From: Dyella flagellata
Lineage (GTDB): Bacteria > Pseudomonadota > Gammaproteobacteria > Xanthomonadales > Rhodanobacteraceae
Assembly (NCBI RefSeq): GCF_030160275.1
Contig: NZ_BSOA01000015.1
Span: 147,935 to 211,934, forward strand
Length of the DNA stretch: 64,000 nucleotides
Direction of reading: 5' to 3'
Part shown: positions 55,101-61,165 of the stretch, in pieces
Layout of the letters: the number at the start of each line of letters is the position of its first letter
Position numbering within the stretch: position 1 is the first letter of the stretch
Notes under the pieces: model-generated
Seen by the model: only the letters and a program-made list of their open reading frames with translations
Told to the model about the DNA's origin: nothing
The model's database searches: none
Translations under genes and position numbers: made by a program

Positions 55101-57231
55101 TGGTATTGAAGGTGCCGCTGTTGGCGAGCGACGCGGCGTGCAGCATGCTCAGGTCACCGCCAGCTTGCAACAAGCCTGCGTTGCTTACGTTGCCGGTCTG
55201 GTTGAGCGTGAGGGTTCCGGCGGCCATCCATTGCGCACCGTTGGCGTTGCTCAAATCGGCGCCTGCCAGGGTGGCATTGCCTTTGGCGTTGACGCTGCCT
55301 TCGTTGCTCTGCGTTGCGGCCGACAGGTTCAGGTCGGTGCCGCTCTGGATTTGTCCATTGGCCTGGTTGTCGAAGGAAGTCGACGACAGGTTGATGGCTT
55401 GGCCTGTAACCAGCACACCGCTGTTTTGCGCCGTGCCACTCAGCTGTGCTTGCAGATTGCGATAGGCGCTGAGCGTGCCGCCGTTGGACAAGCTCGATGC
55501 GACCAGCGTGACGTCCGATTGATCGGACTGCAGCTTGCCGCTGTTGATCAGGGCGCCATCTAGATTGATAGCGTTGCCCTGCTGCGCTTCGATGCTGCCA
55601 GCGTTGGTCAGCGACGCTGCATTCAAGGCGAGGTTCTGATTGGCATGCACATCGCCGCCGCTTTGGTCGGCAAATGCACCGCTCAGCGTTGCCGTCCACG
55701 CACCGCCAAGCGCATAGAGCTTGCCGCTGTTGCTCAGCGTGCCGCCTTGCAAACTCAGCGCAGCACCCGCCTGCACCGTGCCGGCGGTGGTCAGTTGCGC
55801 CGAACTCAGTGTCAAGTTGCGACTGGCGATCGACGTACCGGTGCTGCTGAGGGCGCTGGTGGCGTTCAGAGTTGCGTTGCCGTTGGCGCTCAGGCTACCG
55901 CTGTTGCCCAGCGAATTGGCCTGGATCAGCAGATCGCCGGCATCGGTCTGCAGGATGCCGCTATTGTCGGCATGGCCGCCGGTCTGCACGCTGGCGCTTT
56001 GCGCGGTTTCGATCGCGCCGGCGTTGCCGAACGATGCGCCACTCAGATTGATGGCGCCGCCCGTGTAGATGCTGCCGGTGGCCGTATTGTTCAACGCGCC
56101 AGCTGCCTGTGCGGTCAGCGCACCGTTCTGCGCCTTGATCTGGCCGCTGTTGCTCAGCTGGCCATTGGCGGACAAGTTCATGGCGGAGCCGCTGTACAGC
56201 ACACCACTGTTGTTCAAGTCCGCACTGCTGATGTTCACCGCGCCACCAGCGGCGAGCGTGCCCTGGTTGCTCAAGGCTTGCGCCGCTTGCACGCTGAGGT
56301 TGCCGCTGGCGGTAGTCTTGCCGCCAAGCACTACCTGGCCGGCACTGGTCAGCGAAAGATCACCGCTTTGTGCGGCGATTTGGCCCTGGCTGTTTACGCC
56401 GAGGCCAGCTTCGGTGCCGAGCAGGCGGATGGCATTGGCATACATGCCGCCCAGTGCCGATACGTCCAGCGCCACGGCGGGTGTTGCGCCAGTGGCCGCG
56501 ATGGGTTGCGCGGCCAGGGTGGTGTAGTCGACGCGATTGCTGCCGGTGACCACATTGAGCTGGCGCGCCCACACGCCGGCGTTGATCTCCACTGCACGCG
56601 CCAGCAGATCGACCTGGTCCGTCTCGCTACTGAGCAAACCCTGCGAGTTGACGGTGATGGTGCCGCTGCGGACGTTGAAGCCGGACAAGCCACCGTTCGC
56701 ATCGAGAATCGGCACACCCGTCACCAGCGTACCGCGCGGCGCGTTGATGAAGCCGCAGCCGCCGCAGGTGATGCCGTTGGGATTGGCCACGATCACTTGC
56801 GCCGCGCGGCCGGCCACTTCCATCGCACCATTCAATTGACTGGGCTGGGTGGAGGTGACTTCGTTGAGGATGATCGCGGCGGACTGGCCGGGGCCGAGGT
56901 TCGGATTGCCGGTGATATAGCCGGACAAGTTCGTGTTGCTGACGGCGCCGTTATTGTTGAAGATCAGGCCGTTGCTGCCGACGTTGAACTGCTGGTACGT
57001 GTTGTGCGACACGCCGGCGTTATTGGGTGCGGCGATGTTGACTACGGGCACGCCATTGGGCGCGGCGATCACGTTGGTGTGACTGCCGCCATCCGGAGTG
57101 GTTTGCGCGTGCGCAGCGGGCAGGCCGAGGGCCAAGGTGAGCGCTGCCCAGAGTGCCTGGCGGCGAAGGGAATGGCGCCAGACCGTGGAGGTGGTGGCCG
57201 TGGCGAGCTTGCGTGCAGCAGTGTCCTTCAT
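43156..57231 (-). CDS. cdiA: CdiA: giant two-partner-secretion exoprotein with C-terminal toxin region
   Basis: 4,691 residues; GAGG nine bases before the ATG. A long signal peptide (about 1-42, ending AHA) is followed by the TPS secretion domain with NPNL (109-112) and NPNGI (150-154). Beta-helical filamentous-hemagglutinin repeats follow, including four near-identical 261-281-aa units (about 504-1,525). A Gly/Ala/Ser-rich linker (about 2,880-3,010) and a conserved YLVETNPQF-type block (about 3,030-3,150) come next, then FHA-2-type repeats. The ELYN motif is at 4,288-4,291. The C-terminal 400 residues form the variable toxin region. The last about 127 (from VGSDFELIKLVPK, with PNRSGWTDP near the end) resemble a tail seen on other hemagglutinin-type proteins. 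Toxic activity is not identified. The partner cdiB is upstream and cdiI overlaps its end. Confidence 0.9.
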   Translation of the reverse strand: MKDTAARKLATATTSTVWRHSLRRQALWAALTLALGLPAAHAQTTPDGGSHTNVIAAPNGVPVVNIAAPNNAGVSHNTYQQFNVGSNGLIFNNNGAVSNTNLSGYITGNPNLGPGQSAAIILNEVTSTQPSQLNGAMEVAGRAAQVIVANPNGITCGGCGFINAPRGTLVTGVPILDANGGLSGFNVRSGTITVNSQGLLSSETDQVDLLARAVEINAGVWARQLNVVTGSNRVDYTTLAAQPIAATGATPAVALDVSALGGMYANAIRLLGTEAGLGVNSQGQIAAQSGDLSLTSAGQVVLGGKTTASGNLSVQAAQALSNQGTLAAGGAVNISSADLNNSGVLYSGSAMNLSANGQLSNSGQIKAQNGALTAQAAGALNNTATGSIYTGGAINLSGASFGNAGAIETAQSASVQTGGHADNSGILQTDAGDLLIQANSLGNSGSLSANGNATLNATSALSSTGTSIASRNLTLSSAQLTTAGTVQAGAALSLQGGTLSNSGKLYALGGAWTATLSGAFADQSGGDVHANQNLALNAASLTNAGSIEAQQGNAINLDGALINSGKLQSDQSDVTLVASSLSNGGTLSAYRNLQAQLSGTAQNSGVLVTGQAINLSSTSFDNQANGQIQSGTDLNLSAATQSNEGSVNAKGNATLAGADLSNANGAQWMAAGTLTLNQTGNVSNAGLLQAGGDLSMLHAASLANSGTFNTTGNAVLTASSSLSSTGTLLASGSVNLTAPQLVTAGIVQAGSALTLSGGTLSNNGKLYALGGAWAATLTGAATSQSAGDIYGSQNLVLNAASLTNAGSLEAQQGNAIKLGGALINSGKLQSDQADLTLIASSLSNSGTLSAYHNLQAQLGGTAQNSGVLVTGQAINLSSSTFDNQANGQIQSGTDLNLSAATQSNEGSINVKGNAALTGSDLSNANGAQWMAAGTFTLNQGGNVSNAGLLQAAGDLSMLHAASLTNSGIFQNGTGSLTLTTGTLANTGTLSTNGSAVLNASSSLSSTGTLLAVGNLSMTAQQLNTAGTVQAGSALSLSGGTLSNNGKLYALGGAWTATLTGAFTSQSNGDVYGSQALGIKAASLTNAGSIEAQQANTLTLDGALTNSGKLQSDQADITLNAATLANAGTLSAYRNLQAQLSSTAQNSGVLVTGQAINLSSSSFDNQASGQIQSGTDLNLSAATLNNEGAVNVKGNATLSGTTLTNANGAQWIAAGTLTLNQTGNVSNAGLLQAAGDLAMRHAAALTNSGTLQNGSGNLTLTTGVLGNSGILSTNGSAVLNASNSLTSTGVLQAGGNLSLTAPQLTTAGAVQAGGALSLSGGTLSNDGKLYALGGAWTAMLTGAAISQSNGDIYGSQGLAITAASLTNAGSIEAKQADAVQLGDAFANSGKLQSDQANVSINAATLANTGTLSAYGNLQAQLSSTAQNSGVLVTGQAINLTATSFDNQSGGQLQSGGDLALSAPTLSNEGSINAKGNTTLAGTDLSNASGAQWIASGTFTLGQTGSVSNAGVLQAGSDLVMTHAASLDNATGGTLYAGQDFNLSLTRALTNGGMLYAARTATFMAGSVNNTGTLRSAGMLTLSSNGKLVSSGAIQAQQNLSLQSASDFANSGELYAINGSLSAQVGGVFSSAMGGDIYSGQNVTFNANSFANAGTLEAKQAIGLTAQGGVSNSGTLQADNGNLVVSGSSLANQGTLSATGATQLSSTGNLSNSGKLVTGQTLALTGAGVTNSGQIQSGSNATLQAANVTNSGSLQAGGKLAFQRNATLTNQTGGSILAAGDLSTDTATLLDNAGVIQGGGNLSIIGTGAVDNEAGGTLYGTQLTTLQLGGALSNAGTLYGAQGFNLTAASLTSTGSLRSGTSLSITTQGSASNSGNAYALGNAIWNIGGAFTNNGVLAASGNTTLTAGSLGGNGTLAAGLQGNGTLGSSGDLTLTTSGNLANHGHALAAGHLSLTGSAIDLSNSQMRASSITLKATQGDINNTGGDLAANGLVSITTPGSLINLGASSSQVAKLSAGTLVLQAAALNNQYGSLVQSGSSDLNLSFTGAFENAGGTLATNAQNLSINAASIDNTSGTLQAAGNGMLDLVTSGDLTNTHGKIAGNGALTLQSNGTLGNNGGQLSAAGNITTKANAFSNVVGTLIGNNVGLTIAQALTNTGGGTIQAGGALSATANKLDNSGGFIKLTDAQALSLATTGTLTNGAGGFIGGNGVVNVNSGSLINTGQIYAGNTLGVTAQGNLVNDNGAMQAQASATLTSGGALSNRAGKIEAGSGNSSATLNVNAASLDNTSGRIADTGQGASAISVAQNLGNEGGTLGGQGAVTLSAANLDNNNAGKLVAGQALALYLGGMSNVGGSVYAAGDINWNNGGATLQNTQGSLQTGGNLSFALASVANANGTLASNGNSNFNLGQLTGMGKVAAGQSLSLSLGGDFTNVAGSQLSAGNDLTLNVGGNFSNAAGATLQAPNNLTVTAANIDNATGATFISNGTTTLSTGGTLSNEGNINGNIITLNAGVLTNTANIIGGTITATAGSLTNGADLGQTTSNNPYQGAMIAGSNSVALYVGGTLLNRDATIFTTGDITIAANTAGGASQAVTNLSGDIEANGSVSINTNQFTNQRRVFQTTTYNLTAGEQAQNTNTGSPQAAYRYDDTDPTHRPPYVAASQVLTQAQQNALESFCGGQGTPGKDGDQWCNGSAINGDAHNILHNDLQSITTATLTAVQRLAAASAQSKLLAGGNITLNGSVLNDKSTIGAGNNLTINGQNGNNGGGGTSNATVQNIAFTPTGTLSESINEQTGIEYVSFSGGRHWAFKDYETWGTYQASVQTGLGSNQPGWITYNAGPGLAATMSAGNTVAITGQTITNTNVGADGKPVQQVLGLGGNSAGQAVGGSAAATVGSASGTGGSVGNIAIGNLPGQASGSSLGLAGARSVDLGSGLKAPGQAQDLAPGTASAPGAGSGSNLQAGTGVALGTASGRNASSSSLQSAGQGTAPGTAGAHNVGTATTPSTSSASLAPPQVVNTLVGPNATINLPQTGLYTINVQPGSQFLVETNPQFTRYSNFISSDYMLQKLSLNPQQTQQRLGDGFYEQQRVLDQITELTGRRYLADASDALDQYRALMNNAVQVAQQFNLSVGVALTPDQMANLTQDIVWLVSVNVDGHQVLEPVVYLSAADAKNLAANGATIAGKNVILTASGDITNNGSIAASQNAQLTASNLLNSGSISAGNDLSVTAAQNILNGGTLKAGGNVSLVAGGDVLSGVNVAQSLGAIQVNGLTSQLSPVALSNLSLPGSISASGSLSISAGRDLKLDTAPVTAGGNLSLAAGRDLTTTATAINAGGSAQLLAGRDLDLLATGTTTHVGTQRNGTESVTHTVSALQAAGGVTLLAGRDVTSQGAQVTGSTIALGAGHDINLQAATDTTTTSTDNFQHHTETSTGKSDQQVRGTTLTGSNGISLAAAHDLTITAGQLNSANGNVALSAGNNLTLAAAQEVHSSYVDTSTHQSSLFSSSSTHTHDATSDSNAVGTAISGNNVTLAAGNNLATEAAQLTANKALTLSAVNDVTLGAGENTHTEEHDYSHSSFNFFSDSSKRFGSVDPEWRSNQSSTTINQTNSVGSTLSGDTVTVAAGHDLTGTAVQVAGTHDVTLAAGNNLTLNAGKDTYTETQSSGTSHTGLMNGGGFSVLIGNKSTATTSTDKEVSYTGSLVGSTDGAVTLTAGNNVHITGSDVLSQTATNIVGKNVTIDAAVGSQDFTQTQKQSSAGISVGLTGGAATAAQTLAADVHGASASSSDSRLKALYAMQAAQTLFSPGAGNAMGLQGQTGAQALSSGSTQGISLRIGIGGGSSTSTGKTHDDAAYGSKISSTGDVNIAATGGDVNVIGSQIKGNNVALSATNNINLLSQAEQHTQSNNSHNASGEVGLSIGQTTGIYLSASAGESIAHGNGTTHTDSVVSAQNTLTMLSGNDTTIKGAQATGNSVLANIGGNLNVASEQDTNDYASHSIQGGITLVYGWGSSGGVGVSGNLAASKANSNYASVTQMSGIGAGNGGFNINVGGNTDLKGAAIASSASGEKNILDTGSLSFSDIQNHEKSSAESISVGGGMGTGGLSGMTGFSPGIGIPQNSNKSSTTQAGIAQGSVVVRDNPSQDLSGLNRNVSLGDANGLTNTLDPNKVAQNQQAGMLAGQVGMTAVGDISSYMANHASTDAEKKAWSDGGANKTLLHGLVGAATAALGGGDALQGALGAAASEKASAAMQQYLDDHNITDPVQRNLLMQLGSTAIGGVVGGGAGASTALSGELYNRELHVDETARLKQLEQGQSQEEIQKLQAAACALTHCADGVSTSDPNYQILMALQTLGSSDALISERDLLASQRDASGNFMFGYSFFNGGLSDWNGRNQASTRALGGLQMVGGSLETLGGGLMATTCETGIGCVAAMYIGGAGLDNAAAGANTMVTGRFTTTLGQQALQSLGLSPNAAAVIYGASQLVPAGVEAYTANASVNAWAASNQAAKLSYTSIEQFNAQGLQITSEIMQTPQAQAIYSQYVAAGVSPAKASEYTASLLQTGVDLPTSMNVGSDFELIKLVPKNASGGDAISGHSAYFVTRAQYDALSQLPPQQIANQLGLPAEQAIRGGQLGFDVYAMHPLPGTEQTVFTSEIAPVTQGGYSASGGAQQALIPNRSGWTDPNANKIGEISGGTSGH
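52660..55720 (-). repeat. Four tandem coding repeats inside cdiA
   Basis: Marker KLYALGGAW recurs at 55,718, 54,935, 54,092 and 53,249 (- strand), so units are 783, 843 and 843 bases long. The first unit lacks about 20 codons of the others. Blocks such as SGVLVTGQAINL and SNEGSINAKGN are nearly unchanged between units; similarity fades after about 52,660. Confidence 0.85.
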
Positions 57232-57299
57232 GGCATCGATCCTCGATGTATCCCACGCGCGCCGGCTGCGCCGGCATGGCGTTCAAAGTCCAAAAGCAA

Positions 57300-59021
57300 T
57301 TAGTAGGTGTAGATCCATTGCATGCCGGCGCTGGGGTGCCGGGTTGGGAAGCCGCGTGGCGCTTGCAGCGGCCAGCCGGCGAACAGATCCCAACTCAAGC
57401 CCCAGCGCGTGCCGCGCACGCCTGTCACCACACCGCTCAGGCTGTGGCTGCTGTAGGCGCGCGTTGTTTCGCCGCCGACGTGGCCCACGTCCATGCCGGC
57501 ATACACGGTCGCGCCGCTGCCGCCGAGCGGCAGGTTGAGCGTGTTGCGCCAATACGCACCGTGGTTGCCGCCCAACACGGTGTTGCCGTCGTAGCCGCGC
57601 ACGGTGTAGCGGCCGCCAACCGTGATGTAGTCCTCGGCATAGAGCCGATCACCGGTCGCTTGTGCATGCAGCTCGGATAGCCACATCCAAGGTGTGCCGA
57701 GCGCCTGGAACGGCAGGCTCAAGCTGCCATCGAAGACGGTGACGCCGTAACGGTTGGTGGGGCCGCCGTTGACGCTGGGCTGCCATTGCCCGCCCATCCA
57801 CGGCACGCCCCAGCGATAGGCGAGACGCAGATCCAATTGCGCCGCGCCAAGGTAGTGGCGCTGGATCAACGCGAGTTCCGCCGAGGTCACCTTGCGGCGC
57901 TGCGTTTGCACTTCCACGCTGTCGACGTAGCTGTGCTCGTGACGCGTGGCGAGCGTCATCTGCAAGGAGGTGCGGCTATGCGCATTACGATGCAGCAGGC
58001 GCGTGGCGCTGAAAGCGAGGCTGCGCGAATTGCCGGTGTACGCGAAGGTTTGCAACGAACCGAACACCGACTGGCGGTAGGCGTAGTTCGACGAGGACAG
58101 GCTGAAGGTCCAGTCGCGCCACGGCACGCTGTAATTGAAGTTGCCGCCGTGCGTGCCCTTGATGTGGTCGTAGTCGCCGACGCTGTGGGTGTAGCCGATG
58201 CTGAGCAGGTCGTTGATGCCCAGCGGCTGGTCGATCGCCAGCGTCAGGCCGCCTTGTTCCTTGCCGGTGTCGTAGGCGCCGCTGTCATCGAGGTTGGCCA
58301 TCAGCCGCCAGGACTTGCCGCGCGAAATGCTCAGCAGCAGATCCGACGTGCCCGGTTGCGCACCCGGTGCGATATCGATCTTGGCTTCCTGCGACGGCAC
58401 GCGCTTGAGCTGTTCCAGCCCTTGTTCGATCGCGCGCAAATTCAGCACGTCGCCCGGCTTGATCGGCAATGCGTTCTGCCAGTAAGCCGTGGCCGAACCC
58501 TGCGCGAAACGCACCGCGCCCACCGTGCCGGCAAGCAGCACCACGCGCAGCCTGCCGCTGGCGAGGTTCTGCTCCGGGATGACCACGCGGCTGGTGATGT
58601 AGCCGCGCGCGAGGATCAGGTCGGAAGTACGGTGCGCGAGCAAGCGCAGACCTTCCTGGCCGATGCACTGTCCGCGATAGGCATCGAGGTACTTCTGCAC
58701 GAAGGCGAAGTCCTGTGCATGCGCGCCTTCCAATGCGATCGCCTGGATGCGGAAGCAGGGCGTTTCGGCCGGCACCGTGGTGAGGTGATAGTCGATCTGG
58801 GCGCCCGGTTGCAGGCGCACGTCCGGTGCCGTGCGCAAGGCTTCGCGCTGTTGCGCCTGACGCTGAGCCTGGTCACGCTGGGCCTGTTCGGCCGCCGCGC
58901 TCTGTGCCCGTGCTGTGGGCGCATGGCCTACGGCAACGGCAATCAAGCTGAAAAAAAGCCACATCGAGGTGGCACGGCGTTCGGGCGAACGCCGCTTTGG
59001 TCCCCTGTTTTTACCACGCAT
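57300..59021 (-). CDS. cdiB: CdiB: FhaC/ShlB-type outer-membrane transporter
   Basis: About 573 residues from MRGKNRGPKRR (AAGGAG 11 bases upstream; a GTG 16 codons earlier is possible). After the signal region (ending TARAQS) come POTRA-type repeats (about 70-230, CFRIQAIALEGAHAQDFAFVQKYLDAYRGQCIGQEGLRLLAHRTSDLILARGYITSRVVIPEQ). A 16-strand barrel follows, with the Omp85-superfamily lid motif VRGY (YTVRGYDGNTVLGG) and an aromatic end (WIYTY). It exports CdiA. It lies 68 bases upstream of cdiA on the same strand and should form an operon with it. Confidence 0.9.
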   Translation of the reverse strand: MRGKNRGPKRRSPERRATSMWLFFSLIAVAVGHAPTARAQSAAAEQAQRDQAQRQAQQREALRTAPDVRLQPGAQIDYHLTTVPAETPCFRIQAIALEGAHAQDFAFVQKYLDAYRGQCIGQEGLRLLAHRTSDLILARGYITSRVVIPEQNLASGRLRVVLLAGTVGAVRFAQGSATAYWQNALPIKPGDVLNLRAIEQGLEQLKRVPSQEAKIDIAPGAQPGTSDLLLSISRGKSWRLMANLDDSGAYDTGKEQGGLTLAIDQPLGINDLLSIGYTHSVGDYDHIKGTHGGNFNYSVPWRDWTFSLSSSNYAYRQSVFGSLQTFAYTGNSRSLAFSATRLLHRNAHSRTSLQMTLATRHEHSYVDSVEVQTQRRKVTSAELALIQRHYLGAAQLDLRLAYRWGVPWMGGQWQPSVNGGPTNRYGVTVFDGSLSLPFQALGTPWMWLSELHAQATGDRLYAEDYITVGGRYTVRGYDGNTVLGGNHGAYWRNTLNLPLGGSGATVYAGMDVGHVGGETTRAYSSHSLSGVVTGVRGTRWGLSWDLFAGWPLQAPRGFPTRHPSAGMQWIYTY

Positions 59022-59129
59022 GCCGCCGGCCGCTCCTTGGAAAATCCGTTTGTGTGTGCCCCTGCTCACCGCATTCCCTAGTGATGCGGTCGATCGACGA
59101 GCCTCGAATTACGTTAACTCGCCTTTGTG

Positions 59130-59170
59130 AACTTCCCATTATAACGTGATGTAAGTCTCATCCCATCAGA
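59130..59170 (-). promoter_or_regulatory. Probable promoter of the cdi operon
   Basis: A consensus TATAAT (59,138-59,143 on -) in an AT-rich stretch about 115 bases upstream of the chosen cdiB start. No good -35 was found at 16-18 bases, so an activator or alternative element may be needed. Confidence 0.4.
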
Positions 59171-59209
59171 CGCATGCTTGACGACAGGTAGGCGTAAGTC
59201 TTCGTTTTT

Positions 59210-59281
59210 GTAGGCTGGGCTGCCAATCCCGGCATCGCGCGGCGGCATACATGGCAATGCTGGGATTGGCATCCCAGCCTA
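59210..59281. repeat. REP pair
   Basis: GTAGGCTGGGCTGCCAATCC left arm and ATTGGCATCCCAGCCTA right arm, between cdiB (upstream side) and the LOV kinase gene end. Confidence 0.85.
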
Positions 59282-59290
59282 AGGGCGTTG

Positions 59291-60856
59291 CTACAGCAGC
59301 TCCCGCAGCTTGCGCGCCAAGTCCGCATGGCGATACGGCTTGCCGAGCACGGGGAATTCCACCGCTTCCTTTTCATTCAAAGGCGCATAGCCTGTAACCA
59401 GCAACACCTTGAGATTCGGTTGCTGCCGGGTAGCGGTGCGTGCGAGTGCGACGCCATCCATCGAACCGGGCATGATCACGTCGGACAGCAGCAATTCGAA
59501 GCTGTCGTTGTGCTCCAGCATTCGCAGCGCCGACTCCGCGTCGTTCGCGATGGCGGCTTGATAACCAAGCAACTCCAACATCTGCTTGGTGGTGTAGGCC
59601 ACGTCGCTGCGATCTTCCACCAGCAGGATGCGTGGCTGCACGCCGGTTTCGGAATCTTCATCCTGAAGTTCCGGCAAGGACGCTACCGTATAAGGTAGAA
59701 GCAGGTGGATGGAGGTGCCCGCGCCTTGCTTGCTTTCCACATGCAGGCTGCCACCGGACTGGCGGGCGAAGCCGTAGGCCACCGACAGGCCCAGCCCCGC
59801 GCCCTTGCCTTCGGTCTTGGTGGTGAAGAACGGATCGAGCACGCGCTTGAGGACGTCGGGGGGCATGCCGGGGCCGTTATCGGCGATGACGATCTCGACA
59901 TAGCGCCCCGGCTCGACACTGCGCAGCGCGGCTTCCTTGGCCAGTAGCTCGCGGTTGAACGTGCTGATGTCCAGGCGCTGGTCCGCCGCGCCCTTCATCG
60001 CGTCGCGCGCATTGATGGCGATGTTGAGCAGGATCGGCTCCGCCTGTGCCGGGTCGGCGTTGCAATACCATAGCTGCGGCTGCAAATGCAGGCCTACATG
60101 GATCTGCTCGCCCAGCGCCTGCGTCAGCACACTGCTCAAGCGCTCCAGCAGCTGGTTGATGTCGATCGGCTTGGAGGCAAAGGTCTGGCGCTTGGCGAAC
60201 ACCATCAACTGCTTGGTGAGCGTGCCGGCGCGGTCGATCGCGCGGCGGCAGGTGTCGATGGTGCGGGCAGTGCGGCGGGCGATGTCCTCGTCAGCAGCCA
60301 CGCTCAGCTCGATCATTTCCAGCGAAGTCTGGATGACTTGCAGCAGGTTGTTGTAGTCGTGCGCGACGCCGCCGGTGAGTTTGCCCAATGCTTCCAGCCG
60401 CATCGCTTGCTGCAAGGCTTCTTCGGTTTCCTTGCGCTGGGAAATATCTCGCAGGTAGCCGAAGAAATGCGTGGTCTGCCCCATCTCATCGCGGATCGGG
60501 CTGATGTACAGCAGGTTCCAGAACGTGCTGCCGTCCTTGCGGTAGTTGAGCAGCTCGGTGGTCACCTCACGACAGTCGCGCAAGGCGTCGGCGATCTCCC
60601 GCAAAGCCTCTGCACTGGTGTCGCTTCCCTGCAGGAAGCGGCAGTTGCGCCCAAGCACCTCCTCACGCGCATAGCCGGTCATGCGCAAAAACGCGTCGTT
60701 GGCGAAGAGGATGGCTTGCTCAGGGCTGGCGTCGGTCACGATGATGCCGACGCTGCTGGCTTCGATGCCCTTGGCCAGCGTGGCGGTATCGAGCAGTCGG
60801 TGAGACGGGAACGGCATTCCTGGCACGCCGCTTTGGCGACTCGCGCGCTCGTTCAT
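59291..60856 (-). CDS. LOV-type blue-light histidine kinase with receiver domain
   Basis: 521 residues from MNERASRQSG (AGGAG eight bases upstream; another ATG 17 codons earlier lacks it). The sensor (about 25-145) carries GRNCRFLQG, the exact LOV flavin-binding core, with Cys72 as photo-adduct residue. A DYRDIS-like joint leads to the kinase: His166 in GGVAHDYNNLL and ATP-binding motifs NIAINARDAM, DNGPGMPP and GAGLGLSVAYG. A C-terminal receiver follows with Asp459 (LLLSDVIMPG) and Lys in VLGKPYR. It should sense blue light through FMN and relay phosphate to its own receiver. The gene stands alone; no partner output gene is adjacent. Confidence 0.9.
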   Translation of the reverse strand: MNERASRQSGVPGMPFPSHRLLDTATLAKGIEASSVGIIVTDASPEQAILFANDAFLRMTGYAREEVLGRNCRFLQGSDTSAEALREIADALRDCREVTTELLNYRKDGSTFWNLLYISPIRDEMGQTTHFFGYLRDISQRKETEEALQQAMRLEALGKLTGGVAHDYNNLLQVIQTSLEMIELSVAADEDIARRTARTIDTCRRAIDRAGTLTKQLMVFAKRQTFASKPIDINQLLERLSSVLTQALGEQIHVGLHLQPQLWYCNADPAQAEPILLNIAINARDAMKGAADQRLDISTFNRELLAKEAALRSVEPGRYVEIVIADNGPGMPPDVLKRVLDPFFTTKTEGKGAGLGLSVAYGFARQSGGSLHVESKQGAGTSIHLLLPYTVASLPELQDEDSETGVQPRILLVEDRSDVAYTTKQMLELLGYQAAIANDAESALRMLEHNDSFELLLSDVIMPGSMDGVALARTATRQQPNLKVLLVTGYAPLNEKEAVEFPVLGKPYRHADLARKLRELL

Positions 60857-60946
60857 GGGGGCGGCTCCTGATCGCGGCCGTTTTACTGCTGCCTGCATGG
60901 CGGGCATGTGAAGTCGTCAAATCCTTTCATGACATGCAATGGGAAC

Positions 60947-61019
60947 GTAGGCTGGGATGAAATCCCAGCATCGCGGTGCTGGCATGCATGGCGATGCTGG
61001 GATTGTCATCCCAGCCTAC
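60947..61019. repeat. REP pair
   Basis: GTAGGCTGGGATGAAATCCC left arm (one base deleted relative to the consensus) and ATTGTCATCCCAGCCTAC right arm, between divergent LOV-kinase and mannosidase genes, that is in a promoter region. Confidence 0.9.
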
Positions 61020-61165
61020 CTCCATCCCACGTATTGCACCGCGGCATGCATGCCCCACTAGGCAGCTGCTAGCTTGAGCTGATATAGATCGATTTAAATG
61101 GGGTGCGCCGGGACCTGCCCGCGTCTTGGCGCAACACGTATCCACGCATACACGGCTTGAGCAGC

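Noticed and set aside
43880-57303. Many long open frames on + opposite cdiA (up to about 550 codons)
   Set aside because: They mirror a GC-rich repeat gene read backwards, have no ribosome sites or recognisable domains, and repeat with the same period as the cdiA units.
3307-61019. Regular GTAGGCTGGGATG repeats as a CRISPR-like array
   Set aside because: Copies are kilobases apart in intergenic gaps and occur as inverted pairs, not as direct repeats with spacers.
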